A program made the translations under genes and the position numbers. Source: RPQJ01 sp963696545 (GTDB lineage: Bacteria > Pseudomonadota > Gammaproteobacteria > Steroidobacterales > Steroidobacteraceae). From it: a DNA stretch of 64,000 nt. Shown here piece after piece: positions 1 to 8,787 of this stretch. A model generated the notes under the pieces. It was not told the DNA's origin. It was given only the letters and a program-made list of their open reading frames with translations, and did not search any database. Position 1 is the stretch's first letter; each line of letters starts with the position of its first letter. Location: the NCBI GenBank assembly GCA_963696545.1, contig CAVOKQ010000005.1, forward strand, positions 1 through 64,000, read 5' to 3'.

Positions 1-173
1 TCCTTCTTGACGGGCTCGCCGCAGACCGCGAGCACCTTTTCCATCGAATCCTCGTCCTTGACGATCCGGCTGCCGCAGCGCATCGAGTCCGCCGCGGCCA
101 GCGATGGAATCAGCAGCGCGGCAATCAGCGGCGCGCCGGACGGGCACGCAACGGCACCGAGGAAACGGCGCAA
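1..173 (-). CDS. DUF2845 family protein, partial (3' end outside window)
   Basis: Reading leftward from about 173, the minus strand encodes a hydrophobic N-terminus (residues about 5-28, signal-peptide-like), then ADSMRCGSRIV and VLAVCGEPVKKE. The paired M-R-C-G and C-G-E-P cysteine motifs are the hallmark of the small periplasmic DUF2845 family of gamma-proteobacteria, whose function is unknown. The start is uncertain: TTG at 173 is the best in-frame choice, no ribosome site is obvious, and a REP-like palindrome begins 5 bp upstream, so the native start may have been displaced. The gene lies directly downstream of a second DUF2845 copy, which implies a tandem duplication. The C-terminal half is beyond the window edge. 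Confidence 0.6.
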   Translation of the reverse strand, partial: MRRFLGAVACPSGAPLIAALLIPSLAAADSMRCGSRIVKDEDSMEKVLAVCGEPVKK

Positions 174-177
174 ATCA

Positions 178-229
178 AATAGGTGCCAGGCACCAATTTT
201 CTGGAAATTCGGTGCCAGGCACCTAATAT
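178..229. repeat. REP-like element, two GGTGCCAGGCACC cores
   Basis: Two copies of the self-palindromic 13-mer GGTGCCAGGCACC (182-194 and 211-223) are separated by 16 bp of AT-rich sequence. The outer flanks (ATAGG on the left, CCTAATAT on the right) are also roughly symmetrical. The same design recurs at 6641-6691 and 8464-8516. Here it lies between two DUF2845 genes, and the stop codon of the upstream gene (223-225) is inside the repeat. Confidence 0.8.
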
Positions 230-591
230 CCATACCCGTCGGTCCGGATCTCGTCCAGCTCGTCGCCGACGAAGCGCAGCTTGCGGAGCAGCTTGCTCGT
301 GCCGAAGTTGTAGGTCCACACCTCGACCGGTACCTCGGCCCAGGCCGGCCCGATATACAGTAATCGTAGGGATCGCGATAACCGCGATAGTAGTAGCCGG
401 GCGCGCTCTGCACGCCGACGAAGCTGACGCTCGTGGGCTCGCCGCACAGCGCACGCACCTGTCCTTGCCATCGCCGCTGCTCACGAGCCGCGTGCCGCAG
501 CGCATCGTGTCGTCCGCACCGCCGACGGTATCGCGACGGCGAGCAACGCGCCGACGAGCACAAAGACCATCCATCGCCTCGACAACTGCAT
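223..591 (-). pseudogene. DUF2845 family protein, three frameshifts
   Basis: The ATG at 591 begins a signal peptide (MQLSRRWMVFVLVGALL...). In a new frame follow ADDTMRCGTRLVSSGDGKD, then VRALCGEPTSVSF and GYYYRGYRDPYDY, and in a third shift the C-terminal VEVWTYNFGTSKLLRKLRF, ending in DGYGY and TAG at 223. All three shifts look like single missing bases, near 517, 463 and 362. The protein would be about 120 residues, normal for DUF2845, and every block is well conserved. Sequence error therefore fits at least as well as decay. It is a paralogue of the partial gene at 1-173. Confidence 0.6.
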
Positions 592-829
592 GACCACACC
601 CGTGCCCAGCATTCTGTCGCATCACGCCGCGGCCCGAATTGTGTGAGCCGCGCACGGTAGACCCGCCCACCGTCGAAACATCTTACGACCTTTGCCGGGG
701 AACTCAGAAACCTGTCTCACTCGCCGCCGCGACGCGCGTGCGGGGCATCACGTTCGTCGAAACGCCTTACGAACAGACTCGCGACCACGCCGGGAAACCT
801 TATGTCCGCTCGGCGAGTGGAACCGAGTC

Positions 830-3800
830 ATGCTGCTTTCAAGGATCGTTCGGGTCGTGCCCCTGCTTGTCGCGGGTGCGTTCATTACAACCTCGCAGGC
901 CGCCGTCCCGGCGACCGTTCCCGCGCCCATCGGGCCGTCCAGCCAGGAGGTCCGCGCACTGAACGGCGAGGCGCTGCGCCTGCAGTCCGAGGCACGTCGC
1001 CAGAAGTCGCAGGGTGTCGACGGGCGGGCCGCGCAGTCGCTCGAGCGACGCCAGAAGGCGCTGCGGTCGCTGATGGAGCGCGACCCGGCGGCCGCGGCCG
1101 CAATCGCACTGCCCGACAAGGTGCTGCAGCAGCTCGGCCAGACTTTCCCGACGCAAACCGCCAATCTCGAGCAGCGCGGCAGCTGGGATGGCGAAATCAA
1201 TACCTGATCGAGGACGACCTCAATCTCAAGAGCCATCGCAGCATCTTCAAGCTGCACCGCGGCGGCGAGACGCTGGACATCAAGTTCGCCGGACGTTCGC
1301 CCCCGAGCATGAAGAGCGGCCAGAAGCTCCGGCTCAAGGGCGTCCGCTCGATGCGCACCGTCGCGGCTACGGAAGCCGAAGTGCTCGACGCGTTCATGGG
1401 TGCCGGCGCCGCCGGCACGCTCGCACAGGACGCGAACGCCGCCCAGTGCTTGACCACGGGCGCGCAGTCGATCCTGACGGTGCTGGTGACGCTGCCGAAT
1501 TACGGCCTCCCGTCCGTCGTGACGCCCGACTACATGCGTGGCGCGCTGTTCGGCAGTCCGCGAGTTCCCCGAACTTCAACGTGGACGATTTCTGGCAGCA
1601 GGCTTCGGACGGCAAGACCTGGGTCGATCCGGCGAGTACCGTCGTGGGCCCGATCAGCCTGAGCTCCGACTTCAACAGGACGAGCGCCGGCACCATCAAC
1701 TGCGACAACTACGGGCTGCGCGACGCCGTGATCGCAGCGATCGACAGCCAGGTGGACTTCCGCAATTACTCGCGGATCCAGATCGTGATGCCGAACAACG
1801 GTGCTTGCGGCTGGTCCGGAACGGCAAACCTCGGATGCCGCACGCTGTCGAGCCCCGGCGACGGCCCGTTCACGGCCTCGGTCGCGTGGTTGCGGGCCGA
1901 CCAGATCACCACGCGCCAGTATGCAGTCGAGTCTCGTCACACACGAGTTGGGCCACAACCTGACGCTCGCGCACAGCAGCAGCCGCGGATTCGGCGCGGA
2001 GCCGCTCGGCGCGCTCGGCACGGTCGGCGTGATGAGCGAGTATGGCGACCCGTTTTCGACGATGGGTTCGTGGAATCTCGGATTTTACCCGGCGTCGCAG
2101 GCGGCGAACCAGCTGGGGTGGCTGTCGCAGGGGGCGAACTACACGACCGTCGAGTCGGCGGGCACGTACACGATCCAGAACTACGAGGCGCGCCCCGCAG
2201 GCGTCAAGGCGCTGAAGGTGCGGCGCGGCACCGGCAACAACGCATGGCTGTGGCTCGAGAGCCGCCAGCCGGTGAACGCCTACAGCTCGTCGCTATATGC
2301 GACTGCGCACTTCGGCGCGCTGGTTCACTACGACGACAGCTTCACGAGCAGTGATTCACACCTGCTCGATTTCAATGCCAACACGGCGGGCAATTTCTCC
2401 GACGCACCGCTGCAGGTGGGTCGCACGTGGAGCGATCCGTACAGCAACCTGACGCTCACCGTGAACAGTGTTTCGTCGACCGGCATGACGGTGACGGTCA
2501 ACTATGGCGCAAAGACCTGCGTCGCATCCGAGCCGACGGTTACGCTGTCGCCGACGGCCGCCTCGGCGGAGCAGGGCAAGTCCACGCAGCTCGCGGTCAC
2601 GGTGCGGAACAACAGCACCGCGGAGTGCGGCAACGAAGTGTTTGCGCTCGCGTCCGCTGCGGCCGGGTCGCTCGCGACGACGCTCGGCACGGCGTCGATG
2701 ACCGTGTCGCCGGGCCAGGTCGCGCAGACCACGCTCAACGTCGCGGTGCCCGCGGGCTTTGCGCTCGGCACGTATCCGGTGTCCGTGGCGGCCAGCGGCG
2801 CGACCAGCAAGCTTACCGGCACGGGTGCGTCGAACGTGACGGTCACGGAACCAGTGATCATCGTGTGCTCGACCGCACCGCCGACGCTGTCCGTCTCGCC
2901 GACAGACCTGAGCCTGATGCCCCGGCGCTTCCGGCAACTTCACGGCCTCCGTGAAGAACAACAGTTCGCAGGCGTGCAGTGCGGAAACGTACTCGCTCGC
3001 GTCGGTGCTGCCCGCGGGATGGACGGGTGGTGTGTCGGGTGCGTCGGTGACCGTCGCACCAGGCGCGACGAGCCAGATGAGCGTCTTCTTCGGCGTGCCG
3101 TCCGGCATCGCACTTGCGACCTATCCGGTCAGCTTCAGCCTGCGCGACGGCAGCGGCACCGTGCGTGGAACGGCCTCTGCATCGGTCCGCGTGGCGACGA
3201 CCCCCACGCCGACCCCGCCGCCACCGGGCGGCACATGCACCCGCAGCGCGCCATCGGTCGAGTTGTCGCCCGGACAGGTGTCTATCGAGCAGGGCGGTGC
3301 GATGCAGCTCGCGGTGACCGTGCGCAGCAACAGCTCCGACGCCTGCGGCGTCGAGACGATGCGCCTCGGGTCCAGCGTGCCGAAGGGCTGGTCGGACGCG
3401 TTTGGCGGTAACGAGGTTTCACTCGCCCCGGGCGACATCGCGCGACTGTCGCTGAGTGTCGCGGTACCGGGCACGTTCCAGACCGGGACGTATTCCGTGC
3501 TTGCCAAGGTCACCAGCGCCGACAGCGGCATGCAGGCCGAAGCTGCGGCGAATATCACTGTGACGAAACCCGCGCCGCCGCCGTGCACGGCCGGCATGCC
3601 GACACTTGCCGTGACGTCCTCGAGCGCGACCGTGCTCGCGGGCGGGACGATTCAGTTGACGCTTACCGCCGGCAATACAAATACGTCGACCTGCGAGCCC
3701 GAAGCGTTCGGTGTCGGCGCATCAGTGCCGTCGGGCTGGGCGCAATCGCTCGGCACGAGCGCGCTGACGATCGCGTCGGGCGCGCAGGACTCGACGACGC

Positions 3801-4423
3801 TAACCGTGCAGGTGCCGGCCTCGCAGCCGGCCGGCACGTTCCAGGTCGGCACGGGCGTGACCGGCGCGAAGAGCGGGATGAAGGCGACGCAGGTGGTGAG
3901 CGTGACCGTGGAGGTTCCGGCGCCGCCGCCGACTCCCACGCCGACACCGACACCGGATCCGACACCTGTCCCTCCGACGCCGACACCGACGCCGGACCCG
4001 ACGCCTGTTCCTCCAACGCCGGAGCCGACACCGGACCCGACGCCTGTTCCTCCAACGCCGGAGCCGACACCGGTCCCGCCTGCGCCCGAACCGACGCCGA
4101 CGCCAAATCCGACGCCGCCCGTAACGCCGGAGAAGCCGGTGACGCCGCCATCGTCAGGGCAGATCGCACAGCTCTACGTGGTCGTGTCGAAGAAGAACCG
4201 TGGCTCGGTCGCGGTGACCGAGACCGGCCAGGGTTGCCGGAAGAAATGCACTTTCGGCATCGCGCAGTCGTCCACGGTCACGCTGCAGGCCACTGCCGTC
4301 GGTCGCTATGCGTTTGCCGGTTGGGGCGGCGCGTGCAGTGCCAGCGGCAATGCGCCGACTTGCACGGTCACGATGGATGCCGCGAAGAGCGTGACGGCCG
4401 TGTTCGTCAAGCGGAAGAGCTGA
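830..4423 (+). pseudogene. Secreted gametolysin-like (M11-type) metalloprotease, frameshifted
   Basis: ATG 830 starts a Sec signal peptide (MLLSRIVRVVPLLVAGAFI...). Four frame changes, near 1197, 1557, 1930 and 2920, interrupt an otherwise stop-free gene that would give about 1,190 residues. In order it shows a propeptide-like region (to about 1550), a metallopeptidase domain with zinc motif HELGHNLTLAHS (about 1945-1980) and a Met-turn-like FSTMGS (about 2056), and three to four NEW3/Ig-like repeats of about 110 residues, each opening with S-P or P-S-V and carrying N-N-S/N-S-S and C. A Pro/Thr linker and a C-terminal domain resembling InlB-type B repeats (FAGWGGACS... SVTAVFV) follow. HExGHN plus the Met-turn fits peptidase family M11 (gametolysin-like). 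It is probably exported and acts outside the cell. Whether it is intact in the living strain depends on the reality of the shifts. Confidence 0.7.
3922..4152 (+). repeat. Pro/Thr-rich tandem repeat coding for a linker
   Basis: In the metalloprotease gene a degenerate 39-bp unit encodes PTPDPTPVPPTP-type repeats about four times and then decays into PEPTPTPNPTPP. Such linkers separate catalytic or binding modules in secreted enzymes. The repeats are near-identical at nucleotide level (units around 3985 and 4024), so copy number may vary between strains. Confidence 0.8.
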
Positions 4424-4681
4424 TCGCATCCGCCCGGGGTCCGCTGCGCGTCGGACATCCGGCCTGCCGGAGTGCGGCTCAAGCCCCGTAGTGATCTGAA
4501 AAACAAGGGAATAAGCGCCGCCGGGCCGGCCTTCGCCACGTTGGCTGCGTGCCTTGCGGCGCTTCGTCACCCGGGATCACTGCAGGTTAGCGTCAGATAA
4601 CCTGACGGTCTGCTGCCTCTGGGCGATCCAGGCGACTCTGCTACCCTGATCAGCCCGAAAACCGCCCAAGACCGACGACGA

Positions 4682-6259
4682 ATGTCCCTGTCCCGTACCT
4701 TCGACCGCCGCCTGGCCACCCTGGTGAACCGTCAGGCTGACGGAGCCCTGCACGGCGGCCTCAAGGGCGTCGAAAAGGAATCGCTCCGCGTCACGCCAGG
4801 AGGTCTGATCGCGAAGACGCCCCATCCCAGGGCGCTCGGGTCGGCGCTGACCAACGAGCACGTCACCACGGACTACTCCGAGGCGCTGATCGAGCTCGTC
4901 ACGCCGCCGTTCCCGGAAACCTGGGAACTGACCCAGTACCTGTGCGACCTGCACCAGTTCGTCTACCGGCACATGGGCGACGAGCTGCTGTGGGCGACCA
5001 GCATGCCCTGCGCGATCAAGGGCGAAGAAAGCATCCCGATCGCCGAGTACGGCAAGTCGAACGTCGGCACGATGAAGACGGTGTACCGGCGCGGCCTCGG
5101 CCACCGCTACGGGCGCGTCATGCAGGCCATCTCGGGCGTGCATTTCAATTACTCGTTCCCCGAGCACTTCTGGCCTGTGCTGGCCGACCTGCTCGAGAGT
5201 CGCGACGCAGGCCAGGACTTCCGCTCCGAAAGCTACTTCGCGCTGCTGCGCAATTACCGCCGCCACGGCTGGATCGTCCTCTATCTGTTCGGCAACTCGC
5301 CGGCGATCTGCCCGTCGTTCCTGCAGGGGCGCAAGGTGGACTGGCTCGAGGACCTCGTTCCCGGCAGCCTCTACGCGCCGCACGCGACGTCGCTGCGCAT
5401 GAGCGACCTGGGTTATCGCAACAAGAGCCAGGCGGGGCTGAACGTCTCGGTGAACAGCCTCGACCACTACATCCGTGATTTGACGCAGGCGATCAGCACG
5501 CCGCATGCCGACTACGAGAGAATCGGCGTGAAGGTGGACGGCGAGTACCGGCAGCTGAACGCGAACCTGCTGCAGATCGAGAACGAGTACTACAGCTTCA
5601 TCCGCCCGAAGCGCGTGACGATGTCGGGCGAGAGCCCGACGAAGGCGCTGCGCCGTGGCGGCGTGCAGTACGTCGAGATGCGCTCGCTCGACGTGAGCGC
5701 GTTCGACCCGGTGGGAGTGAACCAGAACAAGCTGCGCTTCCTCGAGGCGTTCGCCGCGTACTGCATCCTGAGCGAGAGTCCGCCGATCCAGTCGTCGGAG
5801 CAGTCGGAACTCGACGGCAATCACGGGCTGGTTGCCAGGGAAGGGCGTCGCCCCGGACTCATGCTGAGGCGGGACGGTCGAGACGTCTCGTTGCGCGACT
5901 GGGCCGCGGAGATCGTCGACTCGATGCGCGGGGTGTGCGAACTGCTCGATGAGGGCGATGCCCAGAAGCCGTACACGGCAGCGCTCGAGACGCAGGAAGC
6001 GAAGGTGCGCGACGTGTCGCTGACGCCGTCGGCGCGCACGCTGCTCGAGATGCGCACGAACGAGGAGTCGTTCTTCAATTTTGCACTGCGGATGTCGCAG
6101 ATGCATAAATCGTACCTGCTGGAGCTCTTTTCGCCGAACGAATCGAGGCAGGACGAGTTCGCTGGCGAGGCGCAAGAGTCTCTACAGGCGCAGTCGCGCA
6201 TCGAGGCGGAAGACAGGCTCAGTTTCGACGAATACCTCGGTCGCTACTTTTCGACCTGA
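4682..6259 (+). CDS. gshA: Glutamate-cysteine ligase
   Basis: This enzyme joins L-glutamate and L-cysteine using ATP, the first and rate-limiting step of glutathione synthesis in the cytoplasm. The 525-residue product has the length and layout of the E. coli-type (proteobacterial) ligase: an N-terminal KGVEKESLRV, the glutamate/metal-site strand with YSEALIELVTPP, the ISGVHFNYSFPEHFW block and the central GYRNKSQAGLNVSVNSLDHY. ATG 4682 is the family-like start. The gene stands alone, and gshB is not in the window. Family identification is firm from these blocks; no missing residue was noticed. Confidence 0.95.
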   Translation: MSLSRTFDRRLATLVNRQADGALHGGLKGVEKESLRVTPGGLIAKTPHPRALGSALTNEHVTTDYSEALIELVTPPFPETWELTQYLCDLHQFVYRHMGDELLWATSMPCAIKGEESIPIAEYGKSNVGTMKTVYRRGLGHRYGRVMQAISGVHFNYSFPEHFWPVLADLLESRDAGQDFRSESYFALLRNYRRHGWIVLYLFGNSPAICPSFLQGRKVDWLEDLVPGSLYAPHATSLRMSDLGYRNKSQAGLNVSVNSLDHYIRDLTQAISTPHADYERIGVKVDGEYRQLNANLLQIENEYYSFIRPKRVTMSGESPTKALRRGGVQYVEMRSLDVSAFDPVGVNQNKLRFLEAFAAYCILSESPPIQSSEQSELDGNHGLVAREGRRPGLMLRRDGRDVSLRDWAAEIVDSMRGVCELLDEGDAQKPYTAALETQEAKVRDVSLTPSARTLLEMRTNEESFFNFALRMSQMHKSYLLELFSPNESRQDEFAGEAQESLQAQSRIEAEDRLSFDEYLGRYFST

Positions 6260-6436
6260 GCCGCCGGAAAGGCGGGCCAGCTTCCCCCCACCCGAATTAG
6301 CCGTATACTTGGCGTCGATGAGGGTGGGAGCTTCATCTTCTGGTCACGCTCGGCGGCTACGCTGAGTTGCAGATGGAGTCGAGTCACTTGTCATAACGCA
6401 GCCCGGGACGGGCTGGCATGAAGGGGAAACGGACCG

Positions 6437-6640
6437 ATGGCCGGCACAAGAGCAGAGTCACAGTCGTGGCGTAATCACGTCATGGCACGGGCAGCATCGT
6501 CCACGGATTCGCGTTCGGCGTCCTCGTCGGCTCCCGTGGTCGAATTCAGGAAGGCGCCTCTCGAGGCGGCAGCCTGGGACCCGTACGAGGTCTGGCTGAC
6601 GCGCGTCAAGCAGCCCCGGGACGCCCGCGACCAGAAATAG
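6437..6640 (+). CDS. Small conserved-looking protein, unknown function
   Basis: The 67-residue frame starts at an ATG preceded by AAGGGG about 11 bases upstream and ends exactly at the palindromic terminator at 6641. The N-terminal half is Ser/Ala-rich and looks disordered; the C-terminal half (AAWDPYEVWLTRVKQPRD) is compositionally protein-like with several aromatic residues. No membrane segment or known domain is visible. I do not recognise a function. The terminator at its end and a plausible ribosome site are the main support that it is expressed. Confidence 0.5.
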   Translation: MAGTRAESQSWRNHVMARAASSTDSRSASSSAPVVEFRKAPLEAAAWDPYEVWLTRVKQPRDARDQK

Positions 6641-6691
6641 AAAATAGGTGCCAGGCACCGAATTATTAATTCGGTGCCTGGCACCTATTTT
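6641..6691. terminator. Perfect 25-bp inverted repeat, REP-like bidirectional terminator
   Basis: Arms 6641-6665 and 6667-6691 are exactly complementary around a single central base. The arms carry the AGGTGCCAGGCACC core and end in AAAA on the left and TTTT on the right. The repeat fills the gap between the converging 67-residue ORF (stop 6640) and the asparaginase (stop 6698). It has the GC stem plus T-tract of an intrinsic terminator in both directions, and belongs to the same repeat family as 178-229 and 8464-8516. Confidence 0.75.
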
Positions 6692-6697
6692 TCCCAA

Positions 6698-7606
6698 TTA
6701 TCTCAGGATGCCGGTTTCGAGCCGCCCACGCGAGTCCATCGCGCCCCGCAGCATCCCTGGCGAGTTGAAAGGCATCGCGATCGTGCCATCGCGCCCGATC
6801 GCGATCACGCCGCCGGTGCCGCCGAGCCTCCCGAGCTGATTCATCACCACGTCGTCGGTCGCCTGACGCACGTCCATGCCGCGGTATCGCACCAGCGACG
6901 CGACCTCATGCGCCACCGCGAGCCGGATGAAGAACTCGCCGTGACCCGTCGCCGACACCGCACAACAGTCGTTCGCCGCGTAGGTTCCCGCGCCAATGAT
7001 CGGTGAGTCGCCGACGCGTCCCCACTTCTTGCCGGTCATGCCGCCCGTGGACGTTGCGGCCGCGAGGTTGCCGTTCGAATCGAGAGCCACCGCGCCGACG
7101 GTGCCGAGCACGGCCTCGCCACCGGGTTGCTGCTCGCCGCGCAGCAGCCGCTCGAGTTCCAGCCGCCGTCGCTCGGTCGCAAAATAATGGTTCGGCACTG
7201 GCTCGAGTCCGTGCTCGAGCGCGAACTCCTCGGCGCCCGCGCCGGCGAGCATCACGTGCGGCGAACGATCCATCACCAGCCGCGCAAGCGCGATCGGATT
7301 GCGCACGTGACGCAGGCCCGTGACCGAGCCCGCGCGCAGGTCGCGCCCGTCCATGATCGACGCATCGAGTTCGTGCTCGCCGTTGGCCGCAAGCACCGAG
7401 CCGCGGCCCGCGTTGAACAGCGGGTCGTTCTCGAGCACCTTCACGGCCGCGACGACAGCGTCGAGACTCGCACCGCCCTGCTCGAGGACCGCGAACCCCG
7501 CGCGTAATGCCGACTCCAGGCCGTCGTTGAACGCGCGCTGCGTCTCCGGCGTGAGTTCCGAAGCGGGCAGGGTGCCGGCCCCACCGTGGACTGCGATCGC
7601 AAGCAT
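6698..7606 (-). CDS. iaaA: Isoaspartyl peptidase / type III L-asparaginase
   Basis: This Ntn-hydrolase removes N-terminal isoaspartyl residues from peptides and hydrolyses L-asparagine. The 302-residue precursor begins MLAIAVHGGAGTL, has the NAGRGSVL glycine-rich block near residue 65, and carries the autoprocessing site before Thr169 (LGTVGAVALD), which becomes the nucleophile of the beta subunit. The later STGGMTGKKWGRVGDSPIIG and TGHGEFF blocks also fit the family. No signal peptide is seen, so it is likely cytoplasmic. It converges on the small ORF across a strong palindrome and is divergent from the Crp/Fnr gene. Confidence 0.93.
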   Translation of the reverse strand: MLAIAVHGGAGTLPASELTPETQRAFNDGLESALRAGFAVLEQGGASLDAVVAAVKVLENDPLFNAGRGSVLAANGEHELDASIMDGRDLRAGSVTGLRHVRNPIALARLVMDRSPHVMLAGAGAEEFALEHGLEPVPNHYFATERRRLELERLLRGEQQPGGEAVLGTVGAVALDSNGNLAAATSTGGMTGKKWGRVGDSPIIGAGTYAANDCCAVSATGHGEFFIRLAVAHEVASLVRYRGMDVRQATDDVVMNQLGRLGGTGGVIAIGRDGTIAMPFNSPGMLRGAMDSRGRLETGILR

Positions 7607-7689
7607 GGTTTGAGCTTATCATCGGCCCGGATTCGCCCGCTGCGACCAGCTTTGCAGGCGCGGTGCAGATCGGGTCAGACGGAGAGCGA

Positions 7690-8364
7690 GTGACGACCCA
7701 GCAGAAATCGAACGTCGGTCCGGCCCTGCGCGAGTTGTATCCCGCGCTCGCGAGCCTGGACCCGGCCGTGCTCGACGCCGTACTCGAGCGCGCCGACGTC
7801 GTCACGCTGTCCGCCGGCACGCCGCTGTTCGGCGAGGGCTCCGTCTGCAAACAGTTCCCGCTGGTGCTCGAAGGCTCGATCCGCGTGGCGAAAGTCGGCG
7901 ACGGTCGCGAGCTGCAGCTCTATCGCGTCACGCCGGGCGAGAGCTGCGTGCTCACGAGCAGCTGCCTCGTGGGTGGGCGCGACTATCCCGCGACCGGAGT
8001 CGTCGAGAGCGACGTGCTGCTGGTCGTGCTGTCGAGATCCGCATTCGATGAGCTGCTCGCCACGCACCCGCCGTTCCGCCAGTACGTGTTCGGCCTGTTC
8101 GCGGAACGGCTGACCGAGATGATGGGGCTCGTCGAGGCGGTCGCGTTCCACAAGCTTGATCGGCGCGTGGCGGGCGCACTGCTCGGCCATGGACGCATCG
8201 TCGAGTTGACGCACCAGCAGCTCGCCGATGCCGTGGGCAGCGTGCGCGAGATCGTCACGCGCGTGCTGAGGAGCTTCGCGGACCAGGGACTCGTGAAGCT
8301 GGGCCGGGGTTCGATCGAAGTGATCGACGCGGCCGGGCTGCGCAAGGTCGCGGAAGGGGATTAG
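7690..8364 (+). CDS. Crp/Fnr-family transcription regulator
   Basis: The product is about 224 residues with an N-terminal cyclic-nucleotide-binding-type beta-roll and a C-terminal winged helix-turn-helix (LTHQQLADAVGSVREIVTRV). It lacks the N-terminal cysteine cluster of iron-sulfur FNR/ANR proteins. Instead it has a GESCVLTSSC motif in the beta-roll, so thiol-based sensing is possible but unproven. GTG 7690 is chosen because GGAG lies five bases upstream; a GTG at 7663 is the alternative. It is transcribed toward the DUF2892 gene 165 bp downstream. It could act as the FixK-like layer of the nearby FixLJ system, but nothing in the sequence proves that. Confidence 0.85.
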   Translation: MTTQQKSNVGPALRELYPALASLDPAVLDAVLERADVVTLSAGTPLFGEGSVCKQFPLVLEGSIRVAKVGDGRELQLYRVTPGESCVLTSSCLVGGRDYPATGVVESDVLLVVLSRSAFDELLATHPPFRQYVFGLFAERLTEMMGLVEAVAFHKLDRRVAGALLGHGRIVELTHQQLADAVGSVREIVTRVLRSFADQGLVKLGRGSIEVIDAAGLRKVAEGD

Positions 8365-8463
8365 AGGCGCCGAGGGGTCCTCCCGCCGGTCGGACGACCC
8401 TCGGTGACTTTGGTTACAGACGCCGGCCCCGCTTGGGACTAGCATTCACCCCGAATTCGAAAA

Positions 8464-8516
8464 GCAGGTGCCTGGCACCGAATTACCGAAAAAATAGGTG
8501 CCTGGCACCTAATTAG
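8464..8516. repeat. REP-like element abutting a Shine-Dalgarno sequence
   Basis: Two GGTGCCTGGCACC palindromes (8467-8479 and 8497-8509) are separated by 17 bp of AT-rich sequence. The right edge, TAATTAGG, runs into the AGGAGG ribosome site of the DUF2892 gene (8515-8520). In mRNA, each 13-mer could fold alone or the two could pair with each other, next to the start region. Confidence 0.8.
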
Positions 8517-8529
8517 GAGGATCAGGAAA

Positions 8530-8730
8530 ATGGCTGCAAACGTTGGTGGAATCGATCGCACGCTGCGGATCGTCGCCGGAATCGTGCTGATCGCCTTGTA
8601 TTTCGTGCTGGAAGGGCCCGCGCGCTACGTCGGGCTGCTGGGCCTCGTGGCGCTGTTCACGGGGATCTTCAGCTTCTGCCCGCTGTATACGGTGCTCGGG
8701 ATCAACACCTGCCCGATGAAGAAGGGCTGA
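8530..8730 (+). CDS. DUF2892 (YgaP-like) small membrane protein
   Basis: The 66-residue protein begins ANVGGIDRTLRIVAGIVLI, the typical DUF2892 opening, and has two membrane segments (about 12-27 and 33-50) followed by FCPLYTVLGINTCPMKKG with two conserved cysteines. DUF2892 is the membrane part of YgaP-type rhodaneses and is often found beside sulfur- or redox-responsive Crp/Fnr regulators, as here. The exact function is unknown. A strong AGGAGG lies 9 bases before the ATG, directly after a REP-like element. Confidence 0.88.
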   Translation: MAANVGGIDRTLRIVAGIVLIALYFVLEGPARYVGLLGLVALFTGIFSFCPLYTVLGINTCPMKKG

Positions 8731-8737
8731 CGAACGA

Positions 8738-8787
8738 TTGGGGACATTCTCCTTTTTCGGGATCGCCGAAAAGAAGAATGTCCCCAA
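8738..8787. terminator. GGGGACATTC-type inverted repeat between convergent genes
   Basis: TTGGGGACATTCT (8738-8750) is complementary to AGAATGTCCCCAA (8775-8787). An inner imperfect stem is formed by CTTTTTCGG and CCGAAAAG. It occupies the whole gap between the DUF2892 stop (8730) and the trxC stop (8788), so it probably ends transcription from both sides. The core differs from the GGTGCC elements. A solitary half copy lies at 33264-33284. Confidence 0.7.

Noticed and set aside
3922..4152. Pro/Thr tandem repeat as a phase-variation tract causing the protease frameshifts
   Set aside because: The repeat unit is a multiple of three and the frame is continuous through it; all frame changes lie upstream of it.
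4577..6175. Long open frame on the minus strand opposite gshA
   Set aside because: It is a codon-bias shadow typical of GC-rich DNA: no recognisable domain, and the plus strand encodes an unmistakable GshA.
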